This document shows, one piece after another, positions 8,086-16,546 of a DNA stretch of 64,000 nt (within the stretch, counting starts at the first letter, position 1; every line of letters starts with the position of its first letter). Source of the stretch: Myxococcales bacterium (GTDB lineage: Bacteria; Myxococcota_A; UBA9042); contig SHZF01000011.1 of assembly GCA_009692425.1 (NCBI GenBank), positions 1-64,000 of the forward strand, given 5' to 3'. The notes beneath the pieces are model-generated. The model was not told the DNA's origin. It saw only the letters and a program-made list of their open reading frames with translations, and did no database searches. The position numbers and the translations under genes were made by a program.

Positions 8086-9123
8086 TCATGGCTTGCACAG
8101 GCCGCTGCCTCCGTCGCAAGCAGAACACGGCGGGCACGAGCCGTCCGGCGCACACGGCACCAAGCAAGTGTTGGTTGCCGCGTCGCACACGGACGAACCG
8201 CAGAAGCCGCCCGGCTTGCACGGCGGTGGCGGCATTGGGCACGGGTCAGGGGGCGGTCCGATCGGGTCGCTTTCGCATTTCGTCGCCTTGAGCAGCGCGC
8301 AGAGATCCCCCTCATTGGCGTAGACCTCGACCTTGCCGCCGGCGCACGTCACTGTGATGCCCTTGTCGGCAAACGCCATCGTGTGCACCGCGCCGCCTGC
8401 GGTCAGCGTGGCTGCGGCCGTCTGCGTCGCGCCGTCGACCATCAGCGTGAACTGGGCACACGGCTTGCCGTCGGGTCCGCTGCCGTTGCAGGTCGCCAGC
8501 CCCGCCTTCTCGTCCACGCTGCAGGCGAAAGAGCCACCGCCTTGCCATTTCGTCTCGGACGCCCCGCCCGCGGTCACCGTGGCAGCGCATACGGTCGTCG
8601 GCTGCACGCACTGGAAGATTGCCTGCACGATGCAGGAGTCGAACCCAGGCGCGCCCGGCTTGCACTTGCCGATGGTGGGGGCGTCCATCGGGATGACCAT
8701 GGGCGCTTCGGCGGCGCTGTCCGCGTCCCCCGGGGCATCGGGCGTTGCGTCGGGACTGGGCGCCAGGTCGCCAGGGCCGGCGTCGGGAGCAGTGGCGGTG
8801 TCTTTCCCAGTGTCCGTCGGCCCCCGGCCCGTGTCGGCGCCGAGCGCGTCGCCCGCCTTGGTTTCCGCAGCCGTCTCCGCCGTCGACGTGTCGCCCGGCG
8901 CATCCGCAACGGCTGCTGCGCCATCCAGGTCGGGTTGGCCGCCGCCATCCTGCACGCCCGTGTCGGCCCCGCCGACGGCATCGGTCGGGGTCGCGGTGTC
9001 CCCCGCGCGGCCCGCGTCGGCCAGCGCTTTCGCGCCGGAGCTGGCGGGAGCAGGCGTCCCGCACGCGGTGGCGAAGACGCCGGCCAAGAGCGCGTGGCTT
9101 GCCGTGATTAGATTGATGCGCAT
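8086..9123 (-). CDS. Cys-containing lipoprotein
   Basis: 345 residues. The signal peptide ends in a lipobox (GVFATACG). An Asp/Ala/Thr/Gly-rich flexible linker covers residues about 20-140, typical of surface lipoproteins in this genome. A compact domain of about 110 residues follows (CVQPTTVCAATVTAGG to NEGDLCALLKATKC), then a C-terminal Cys/Pro-rich tail (SSVCDAATNTCLVPCAPDGS). The ATG at 9123 is preferred over a TTG four codons upstream because it opens the signal peptide. No family recognised; probably anchored in the outer membrane. Confidence 0.75.
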   Translation of the reverse strand: MRINLITASHALLAGVFATACGTPAPASSGAKALADAGRAGDTATPTDAVGGADTGVQDGGGQPDLDGAAAVADAPGDTSTAETAAETKAGDALGADTGRGPTDTGKDTATAPDAGPGDLAPSPDATPDAPGDADSAAEAPMVIPMDAPTIGKCKPGAPGFDSCIVQAIFQCVQPTTVCAATVTAGGASETKWQGGGSFACSVDEKAGLATCNGSGPDGKPCAQFTLMVDGATQTAAATLTAGGAVHTMAFADKGITVTCAGGKVEVYANEGDLCALLKATKCESDPIGPPPDPCPMPPPPCKPGGFCGSSVCDAATNTCLVPCAPDGSCPPCSACDGGSGLCKP

Positions 9124-9301
9124 CTCAGGGCTCAACAGGCGAGGCCTGACCCAGCACGGTGGCCTGCGCGGCGCGAGACGTCAAGGCGAGGGCGCAGCCA
9201 TGCGGCCGCGGCGGCGTGGCGCCCCCAATCTACCACCCCAAGACCTTCCCGGGACCCCCTCCACCCTCGCGCTGCACGGCCGCACATGGCAGGCTTGCCC
9301 C

Positions 9302-10399
9302 ATGCCAACCCGCCGCACCGACAGTGCCGGTCTCGTCCCGGGAACCGTGCGCGGTCGCGGCGCCACGCGCAACCCGGCCAGCCGCTTCGACGCGATCCGC
9401 ACCGAAGCGTTCGACGACGGGTGGGGCGCCCTCGACGCGCCGGTCGCGCCCATCGTTACCCACGTCACCGACGAGCACGGCGCCTCGATCCTCACCTACA
9501 ACGACTCACCCGACCTCGGCTTCGACCGCAGCATCAACCCCTACCGCGGGTGCGAACACGGCTGCATCTACTGCTATGCGCGCCCGTCGCACGGCTACCT
9601 GGGCCTGTCGACGGGCCTCGACTTCGAAACGCGACTCTATGCCAAGGTCGATGCGGTCCGCTTGCTCGATGGGGAACTGCGCAAGAAATCGTACCGGCCC
9701 GCGCTGGTACTGATCGGCGCCAACACGGACGCCTACCAGCCCATCGAGCGCGAGCGCCAGTTGACCCGCCAGATTCTGCAACTGCTGGTCGCCGCCCGGC
9801 ACCCGTTTGGCATCATCACGAAGTCGACCCTCGTCCAACGCGATCTCGACGTGCTCAGCGAAGGAGCCCGCCTGCGCCTGTGCCACGCCTACGTCTCCGT
9901 TACGACGTTGGACCGGCAGATCGCCCGTCGCATGGAACCTCGTGCACCGACACCGGAACGGCGCCTGGAGACGATCCGTGCGCTGGCCAGCGTGGGCGTG
10001 CCAACAGGTGTCATGGTCGCGCCGCTGGTGCCGGGGCTGACCGACCACGAACTGGAGGCGATCCTGCAAGCGGCGGCGGCGGCGGGGGCCAAGCACGCAG
10101 GCTACGTGCTGCTGAGGTTGCCTCACGAGATCAAGGAGCTTTTCCTGGCGTGGCTGGCCGAACACTTCCCAGGCCGCGTGGACCACGTCCAGAAACTGCT
10201 CCGCGCGATGCGGGCCGGCTTGGACAACGACTCGCACTTCGGCACGCGGATGATCGGGACCGGGACGTACGCAGAACTGTTGCGCCAACGCTTCGATGGG
10301 GCGACGCGGCGGTTGGGGCTCGATGAACGGCTCAGCAGCGTCGATGTGTCGCAGTTCAGGATGCCGGCGCCGGCGCGGGGCCAGCTGGAGCTGTTTTGA
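9302..10399 (+). CDS. Radical SAM protein, PA0069 family
   Basis: A 365-residue cytoplasmic radical SAM enzyme. The 4Fe-4S cluster motif CxxxCxxC appears as CEHGCIYC (about residue 85) inside INPYRGCEHGCIYCYARPSH, the hallmark of the PA0069/Rv2578c branch related to spore photoproduct lyase (COG1533). The TIM-barrel continues with LIGANTDAYQPIER, FGIITKSTLVQRDLD and TGVMVAPLVPGLTD. Its reaction is unknown. The neighbours are a lipoprotein (divergent) and a small membrane protein (convergent), so context is uninformative. Length and motifs are complete. Confidence 0.9.
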   Translation: MPTRRTDSAGLVPGTVRGRGATRNPASRFDAIRTEAFDDGWGALDAPVAPIVTHVTDEHGASILTYNDSPDLGFDRSINPYRGCEHGCIYCYARPSHGYLGLSTGLDFETRLYAKVDAVRLLDGELRKKSYRPALVLIGANTDAYQPIERERQLTRQILQLLVAARHPFGIITKSTLVQRDLDVLSEGARLRLCHAYVSVTTLDRQIARRMEPRAPTPERRLETIRALASVGVPTGVMVAPLVPGLTDHELEAILQAAAAAGAKHAGYVLLRLPHEIKELFLAWLAEHFPGRVDHVQKLLRAMRAGLDNDSHFGTRMIGTGTYAELLRQRFDGATRRLGLDERLSSVDVSQFRMPAPARGQLELF

Positions 10400-10425
10400 G
10401 ATGCCCTGGCGGAGAGATTGCCGTG

Positions 10426-10644
10426 CTACCAACCGAGCCGCCCCATCCCATAGACGCCAAGACCGACGCCGCCACACACGACGACCATGATGCCGGCGCT
10501 CGGGCAGAAGTACGGCGCGACCATCAGCACCACGCCGCCCGCGATGTGGAGCGCGCGCGCCTGCTTCTTGCCCCAGCGAAACAGGGCGAACCCGAACGTG
10601 CTGAACACGAAACCCATGAAGAGCGAGGGGAGGTCAAAGCTCAT
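10426..10644 (-). CDS. Small membrane protein
   Basis: 72 residues with two hydrophobic segments: SLFMGFVFSTFGFALFRW, then HIAGGVVLMVAPYFCPSAG running into IMVVVCGGVGLGVYGM. The segments are separated by a basic loop (GKKQARA). It resembles small uncharacterised inner membrane proteins. ATG 10644 has no clear Shine-Dalgarno. It converges on the radical SAM gene. Confidence 0.65.
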   Translation of the reverse strand: MSFDLPSLFMGFVFSTFGFALFRWGKKQARALHIAGGVVLMVAPYFCPSAGIMVVVCGGVGLGVYGMGRLGW

Positions 10645-10860
10645 GCGGTGCCAACCATACCGTTTCCCGGGTCGTGACGCGCACCGCCATGCGTTCCCAG
10701 CACGCCGCGCAGGCGCTCGACCCGGCGTTTGACCAACTCGGGGCGGAGCAGTTCAAGGTCGCGACCTGGGCGAGCAACTTGGCCGGCGGCCCGCACGAGA
10801 TGCCCATGCTGACCAAGGTCTTTTGTTCGTTGCGTGTGCTCGAATCCGCATGGGCATCTC

Positions 10861-13800
10861 TTACTTCTTGCACGCCAGCGGCGGGTCGATCAGCCTGCGA
10901 ATGCGATGGTTCACGGTATCGGCCACCAGCCACGTGCCCGGCCCCACCACGGCGATGCCGGCCGGATCGTTGAACTTCGCCACATCGAACGTGCCGCCCA
11001 CGAAGCCAGACTGACCTGCCAAGCCCGCCAGGGTCGAGACCAGCCCACCTGCCAGCGTGCGCAGCGCGTGGTTGCCCGCGTCGCACACGTATAGCGTCGT
11101 GCCGTCGCCGCCCGTAGCCAGGCCAAACGGAGCACTCCACTGCGAATCGGCGGCCGCTCCGTTCTTGAACCCCGCCGTCCCCGTGCCGGCCAGCGTCGTC
11201 ACGCTGCCGTCGGCCGCCACCGCCCGCAACCGGTGGTTCTGGCTGTCTGCCACCACCAGCGTGCCGTTGGCCAGCCGCGCAAGGCCAAGCGGCATGTTGA
11301 ACTGCGCCACGCCCGCCGCGCCGTCGCCGAAGCCGGCCGTGCCTGCGCCCGCCAGCGTCGTCACCGTGCCGTCGGGCAGCACCTTGCGGATGCGGTGGTT
11401 CAGCGAATCGGCGACGAACAAGGCTGCCGCAGTCGGGTCCCACGCCAGACCGTAGGGCTCGTTGAATTTCGCCGCCTTGCCCTGCCCGTCCGCGAAGTCG
11501 CCCGCGGCCTTGGGTGCCACGCCGGGATCGTCCGCGTCGCCCGCCACCGTCGTCACCGAGCCGGCCACAATCTTGCGGATGCGCTGGTTCCACGTGTCGG
11601 CCACCCACACCGTGCCGTCTGGCGCGACCGTCACGCCGCCCGGCCGCCTGAACTTCGCGCTCGCCGCCGCGCCGTCCGCGAATCCGACAATGCCGCCCGC
11701 GAACGTGGTCACGCTGCCATCGACCGCAACGGCGCGCACGCGGTGGTTCTGGAAATCGGCGACGTAGGCGACTCCGGCGGCGTCGAGCGCAATCGCCCGG
11801 GGCGCATCAAGGCGCGCGAGCTCGCCCTTGGCGTCGAGGAAGCCCTGGGTGCCGCCCGCCAGCACCGACACCGCGCTCGGCGGGATCACGCCCACGCACT
11901 TGCCGCCCTTGCACGCGTCGTTCTCTGTGCACGCGTCGCCGTCCTGGCACGCTCCGCCGTCGGTTGCGGCCGGCGCTGTGCAGGCGCCCGTCGCCTTGTC
12001 GCAGGCGTCTGCCGTGCACGGGTCCTTGTCGTCGCACGTCTTTGCCGGCCCCGCTCCACACGCCTTGTCCTTGCACGCGTCTGCGGTGCACGCACTGGCG
12101 TCGCTGTCACACGTCGCGGTGTTCGCCAGGTTCGTGCACCCGGTCTTGGCGTCGCAGGCCTCGTCGGTACACGCGTTCATGTCGTCGCAGTCCTTGGCCG
12201 CGCCCGCGCACTTGCCGCCCGCGCACGCATCGCTCGCCGTACACACGCTGCTGTCGTCGCAGGGCGCGCCGTCGGCCTTGGCCTTTGCCGCGCACACGCC
12301 CGAATTCGCGTCGCAGCTCGACACCTCGCACGGCCCGTCACCCGTCGTCGTACACACGACCACGGACTTCGCGTCCGGCACGCACACGGGCGTCGTCAGC
12401 GCCGTGTCGCAGACCAGCGTTCCATTGCAGAGGTCGCCGTCGTCTTTCGCCGTACAGTCCGCGCTGTTCGCACACGTGCAGGTGTTGGCGCCCGCCTTGC
12501 ACGCGCCTTGGTCGCACGCGTCAGCGGTCGTGCACGGGTTGCCATCTTCGCACGCGCCGGTCTTGGGCGGATTCGTGCAGCCGAGCTTGGCGTCACAGGC
12601 GTTGGCGGTGCAGTCCTTCTTGTCGTCGCAGGCCACCGCGACGTCCTTGGCGGTGCCGGTGCACTTGCCGGTCGCACACTTGTCGGCGTCGGTGCACGCA
12701 TTGCCGTCGCTGCACGTTGCTTTGTTCGGCTTGTTGGCGCAGCCCGCGCCCGGGTCACACGCGTCGTCCGTGCACGCGTTGTTGTCGTTGCACGAGCCGC
12801 CGCCGCCTGCGCACGCGCCAGTCGCACAGCCGTCGCCGGTCGTACACTTGTTGCCGTCGTCGCATGCGGTCCCCTCGGCCTTGGCCGCCACGCCGCACGC
12901 GCCGCCCACCGGATTGCACACACCCGTCGTGCACACGCCGCCGCTGCCGCAGTTCTTGGGCGCGCCGCCCTGGCACTTGCCGCCCTTGCACGCGTCGGCC
13001 GTCGTACAGCCGTTTCCGTCGTCGCACACGGCCGTGCTGTCGGGCGCCAGGACGCAGCCCTTGGCCTTGTCGCAACTGTCGGTCGTACAGACGTTCTTGT
13101 CGTCGCAGGGGTCGGCCACGCCTGCGCACGTGCTGCCCTTGCACACGTCGCCGAGCGTGCACGGGTCGCCGTCGGAGCACGCGTGGCCCTCGACCGGCAC
13201 CGCCACGCACGCCCCAGACTTCGGGTTGCAGGAGTCCGCCGTGCAGTCGAGCTTGTCGTCGCACGTCAACAGATTGCCGGCCCGGCACACGCCGCCCTCG
13301 CACTGGTCGTTCTGCGTGCACGGGTTGCCGTCGGCGTCGCACGCGGTCGGCGTGTCGAACAGGCCCACGCACCCCTTGGCCGTGTCGCACTTGTCGAGGC
13401 TGCACGCATTCCCGTCGTTGCAGACGGGCGGCGCTCCGGGCGCGCATTTCTTGTCGGCGCACTTGTCGCCGGCCGTGCACGCGTTGCCGTCGCTGCACGC
13501 GCTGCCATTGACCGCTTCATGGACGCAGCCGTCAGCCCCGGCCGTCGGGCCGCCGGGCGCGCACGCGTCTTTCGTACAGCCGTTGCCGTCGTCGCAGGTG
13601 CCCTCGTCGGTGGCGCTGTCGCAGTCGTCGTCCTTGCCATTGCACACTTCGGCCGCGGGTGCGACGGCCGAGCACGCACCCAGCAGGCCTGCGCCGCTGC
13701 ACGCGCGCTTGCCCTTGCACCCGGGACTGCCCACGGCGTAGCACAGAGTCGCCAGACCCTGTGCCGCGGCGGCCTCGCTGCACGGACACACGCCGAAGCC

Positions 13801-14502
13801 CGCCTTGCCTGCTTCGGGCGCGCGCACGCAACTGGGCGCGCTGCCCCCTTCGCGGCGCTCGACCTGGGCGCACTGGTATCCCTCGCCGCAGTCGGCATCG
13901 CCCTGGCAGGCAACGCCGCAGAACCAGCCGTCCGCGCCGTACGACACGCAAGCCGCGCCGAGCCCTGCGCCGCTGCACTGCGCCGATGCGCCACAGGGAT
14001 TGCACAGCGTCGACGATGGTGGCACGCAGAACCAGCCGGTTCCCTTTTGGGCGCCCGCCCCGCCACCCGTGCCTTCGAGCCAACCGCAGCGCTGGGGTGC
14101 CGGGCACGCTCCCTCGGGGCACGGGGCCGCACACTGCGAGACGTCGGCGGCCAGCACCACGCAGTGTCCCGAGACGGTACACGAGGCGTCGTCCGTGCAC
14201 GGGCAGCCGTGACCGCCCGGGCATTTCCAGTCGGCGCCGGTGCCCTTGGCAGGGCCTGCTCCGTCCGCAGGCGAGGTGCCACCGTCGGACGGGCTGTCGC
14301 CGGTCGCGTCGGTGGGTGTGGTGGCTGCGGCGTCCGTCGCCGTCTCGCCGAACAGGCTGCAGCCGGGCAGGATCGCGCCGAGTACGAGGGCCAGCGCAGC
14401 GGCGGGACCGGTCGACAGGGGGCGTGCACCGGTGCGGCGGCTGGCGGCGGTGGCGCGGCAGACGTGGCGGGTGCGGGCTACGGGCACGGCCGGCGTGGGC
14501 AT
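10861..14502 (-). CDS. Giant Cys-rich lipoprotein with C-terminal NHL propeller
   Basis: 1213 residues. An N-terminal basic stretch and hydrophobic segment end in a lipobox (AILPGC). After a short Thr/Asp linker come about 20 Cys-rich repeats of roughly 35-40 residues of the type CDDGNxCTxDxCxxxxGC (residues about 60-860), each probably closed by disulfides. The last 340 residues form six NHL-type blades such as RAIALDAAGVAYVADFQNHR, GGVTVAPDGTVWVADTWNQR and IAVVGPGTWLVADTVNHRIR, likely one propeller. Start ATG 14502 has GGAGAG 6 nt upstream. The role is probably a cell-surface adhesin or scaffold. Broken relatives lie at 27.1, 40.4 and 57.0 kb, and another intact one at 62 kb. Confidence 0.85.
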   Translation of the reverse strand: MPTPAVPVARTRHVCRATAASRRTGARPLSTGPAAALALVLGAILPGCSLFGETATDAAATTPTDATGDSPSDGGTSPADGAGPAKGTGADWKCPGGHGCPCTDDASCTVSGHCVVLAADVSQCAAPCPEGACPAPQRCGWLEGTGGGAGAQKGTGWFCVPPSSTLCNPCGASAQCSGAGLGAACVSYGADGWFCGVACQGDADCGEGYQCAQVERREGGSAPSCVRAPEAGKAGFGVCPCSEAAAAQGLATLCYAVGSPGCKGKRACSGAGLLGACSAVAPAAEVCNGKDDDCDSATDEGTCDDGNGCTKDACAPGGPTAGADGCVHEAVNGSACSDGNACTAGDKCADKKCAPGAPPVCNDGNACSLDKCDTAKGCVGLFDTPTACDADGNPCTQNDQCEGGVCRAGNLLTCDDKLDCTADSCNPKSGACVAVPVEGHACSDGDPCTLGDVCKGSTCAGVADPCDDKNVCTTDSCDKAKGCVLAPDSTAVCDDGNGCTTADACKGGKCQGGAPKNCGSGGVCTTGVCNPVGGACGVAAKAEGTACDDGNKCTTGDGCATGACAGGGGSCNDNNACTDDACDPGAGCANKPNKATCSDGNACTDADKCATGKCTGTAKDVAVACDDKKDCTANACDAKLGCTNPPKTGACEDGNPCTTADACDQGACKAGANTCTCANSADCTAKDDGDLCNGTLVCDTALTTPVCVPDAKSVVVCTTTGDGPCEVSSCDANSGVCAAKAKADGAPCDDSSVCTASDACAGGKCAGAAKDCDDMNACTDEACDAKTGCTNLANTATCDSDASACTADACKDKACGAGPAKTCDDKDPCTADACDKATGACTAPAATDGGACQDGDACTENDACKGGKCVGVIPPSAVSVLAGGTQGFLDAKGELARLDAPRAIALDAAGVAYVADFQNHRVRAVAVDGSVTTFAGGIVGFADGAAASAKFRRPGGVTVAPDGTVWVADTWNQRIRKIVAGSVTTVAGDADDPGVAPKAAGDFADGQGKAAKFNEPYGLAWDPTAAALFVADSLNHRIRKVLPDGTVTTLAGAGTAGFGDGAAGVAQFNMPLGLARLANGTLVVADSQNHRLRAVAADGSVTTLAGTGTAGFKNGAAADSQWSAPFGLATGGDGTTLYVCDAGNHALRTLAGGLVSTLAGLAGQSGFVGGTFDVAKFNDPAGIAVVGPGTWLVADTVNHRIRRLIDPPLACKK

Positions 14503-14749
14503 CAGGTCTCTCCGGCCGACGCGCAAGGGGGAAGTGCGCGGGGCTTGCGGATGCTAGCGGTGGCGCGGGAGCGGGACAAGCTGTCCATCGAGTTGGGCGC
14601 ATCCGCCAACCGACCCCGCCAACGATTCCGCGCTTTTGGGTGTCCGCTCCCCACCAACTGGTCCCGAAACTGCGCGAAATGAAAGGAGGCGCTGTCCCGG
14701 GAGTTGACCACAACCGCGCCCACAGCAGGCGCCAAGGAAATGCACCGCC

Positions 14750-15204
14750 GTGACCACGCTGCTCGACGCCGATCAACTGCGCAAGGACCTCGAAGAGCCG
14801 GTTCGCGCGATGTGCGAATCCATCTGCAAGCGGATGGCCAGCGGCACGGCGCTTGCCGACCTCGATTCGGTGGTTCGTGGCGAGGCGCTGCGGCTTGGCG
14901 ACCACGCAAGGGCCGCCGCGGCGGGGCATGTGACATCGAACGTCACGGCGCCGGCTTCGACCAACGCTGTCGCCTTGGCATCCGCATACGTGCAGGCCGG
15001 GCCCGTGTTTAGTTTGGCGCTGCGTTCACAGACGCAAATGACCTGCGGTTTGGCCCCGCCCGCGATGGAGCAAGTCATCTTGACCAGCGTGCCAGCGCTG
15101 CACGCGACCTTGTCCGCGCGCTTACTGAATCCACAGTTGCGCAACGGAGAGGTACCCCCAGCGCGTCGAGACCCCAAACGTGCCAATGCCTGCTCGGATC
15201 GTCA
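14750..15204. pseudogene. Mosaic of two gene fragments in opposite orientation
   Basis: On the plus strand from GTG 14750, about 58 residues (MTTLLDADQLRKDLEEPVRA ... EALRLGDHARAAAAG) look like a genuine helical N-terminus, which then stops making sense. On the minus strand, 15135 to about 14922 reads as a Cys-rich C-terminal piece (NCGFSKRADKVACSAG, MTCSIAGGAKPQVICVCERS, CTYADAKATALVEAGA, TFDVTCP). The two meet at about 14922. I read this as debris of an insertion or rearrangement downstream of pepP. The plus-strand piece could be a transposase N-terminus, but this is unproven. 14503-14749 holds no recognisable gene. Confidence 0.35.
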
Positions 15205-16545
15205 CTACCCAACTACCTGACGCACCCAACGCGGCCCCAGCCCCACCAGCGCTTCGACCGCGGCCGGCTCCTTGACACACCCGCCCGTCAAGTTGTCGGG
15301 CTCGCCATCGGTCACCAGGATGTCGTCTTCGATCCGCACGCCGATCCCGCGCAACCCTGCCGGCGCCTCCGCGTCGTCTTCCGCAATGTACAGGCCCGGC
15401 TCGACCGTCAGCACCATCCCAGCCTGCAACGGCCGCCACACGCCACCCAGCCGATACTTGCCGACGTCATGGACGTCCATGCCCAGCCAATGGCCGGTGC
15501 GGTGCATGTAGTAGCGCTTGTACGTCTCTTTCTCGATGGCCTCATCCAGCGTCGTCGCGCGCAACAGCCCCAGGTCGAGCATTCCTTGGGTCAGCACGCG
15601 CACGGACGTCATGTGCATGTCGTCAAACGTGCGCCCCACCCGACACTGATCGATGCTGGCCAATTGCGCGGCCAGCACCACGTCGTAGACCGCGCGCTGC
15701 TCCGGTGTGAAGCGGCCGTTGGCAGGAAACGTTCGCGTCACGTCCGCCGTGAAGCCATCCACCTCGGCACCAGCGTCGATCAGCACCAGATCGCCGTCGG
15801 CGATGGGCTGGTCGTTGTCGTGGTAGTGCAGGATCGTGCCGTTGGCGCCCGTCGCCACGATGCAGCCGTAGCCGACCCGGGCCGAGCCCATCGCGCGAAA
15901 CACATATTCGAGCGTCGCGTGGAGTTCGCGCTCGTTGACGCCGGGGGCACATAGCCGCATCGCCTCGTGGTGGGCTTCTGCCGTCACCGCGCCCGCCCGT
16001 CGCAGCGCTCGGATATCCGCCGCGCTCTTGTGCAGGCGCATCTCGCTGAGGACCGCCTGCAGATCGGCGAAGGCGTCGGGCCCGTCGAGGCCGAGCTTGG
16101 CCAGCGTGCGGTGGCGCCGTGCCGCCAGGAACACGCGGGCATCGAACGCTGCGTCGCGCCCGAAGCTGAACACCACCTGCGCCGCACCTTCACACAACCG
16201 GCCGAGTTCCTTGTCGAGTTCGGCGATGTCGAACGCCTTGTCGGCCCCATGGCGCGCCACGGCTCCCTCGACGCCCGCGCGCCGCCCGGTCCAGGTCTCG
16301 CGCTCGCGGTCGCGCGGCCGCACGAAAAGCACGACCTCCTCGCCCGCACGGCCCGGTACCAAAACCAGCACGCTGTCGGGTTCATGGAAGCCGGTCAGGA
16401 ACCAGAAGTCGCTGTCTTGCCGGAACGCGTGCTCGACGTCGCTGTTGCGAATCTGCTCGTGGGCGCCGTGCACGACGATGACGCTGCCGGGGCCGTAGGC
16501 GTCCATCACCATCTGGCGCCGTTCGGAATACAGGGTGGCCACCAT
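15205..16545 (-). CDS. pepP: Xaa-Pro aminopeptidase (aminopeptidase P)
   Basis: A 446-residue M24B metallopeptidase that removes the N-terminal residue before proline. The N-terminal creatinase-like domain covers residues 1-170 (HEQIRNSDVEHAFRQDSDFW). The pita-bread domain carries the five metal ligands: D in LIDAGAEVDGF and in FTADVTRTFP, H in HRTGHWLGMDVHD, E in LTVEPGLYI, and E in GIGVRIEDDILVT. Start ATG 16545 lies one nucleotide after the stop of the M32 carboxypeptidase gene, so the two peptidases are translationally coupled and probably share peptide turnover. Cytoplasmic; complete length. Confidence 0.94.
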   Translation of the reverse strand: MVATLYSERRQMVMDAYGPGSVIVVHGAHEQIRNSDVEHAFRQDSDFWFLTGFHEPDSVLVLVPGRAGEEVVLFVRPRDRERETWTGRRAGVEGAVARHGADKAFDIAELDKELGRLCEGAAQVVFSFGRDAAFDARVFLAARRHRTLAKLGLDGPDAFADLQAVLSEMRLHKSAADIRALRRAGAVTAEAHHEAMRLCAPGVNERELHATLEYVFRAMGSARVGYGCIVATGANGTILHYHDNDQPIADGDLVLIDAGAEVDGFTADVTRTFPANGRFTPEQRAVYDVVLAAQLASIDQCRVGRTFDDMHMTSVRVLTQGMLDLGLLRATTLDEAIEKETYKRYYMHRTGHWLGMDVHDVGKYRLGGVWRPLQAGMVLTVEPGLYIAEDDAEAPAGLRGIGVRIEDDILVTDGEPDNLTGGCVKEPAAVEALVGLGPRWVRQVVG

Positions 16546-16546
16546 G

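Noticed and set aside
7416-10644. Microcompartment operon around the BMC-T gene
   Set aside because: The neighbours are a protease, a lipoprotein and a radical SAM enzyme in mixed orientations. None is a shell or core enzyme gene.
11233-14682. Plus-strand ORF of 1149 codons opposite the giant lipoprotein
   Set aside because: It is the mirror image of a G+C-rich repeat gene. The translation is Arg/Ala/Val monotony without signal or domains, whereas the minus strand has signal, lipobox, Cys repeats and NHL blades.
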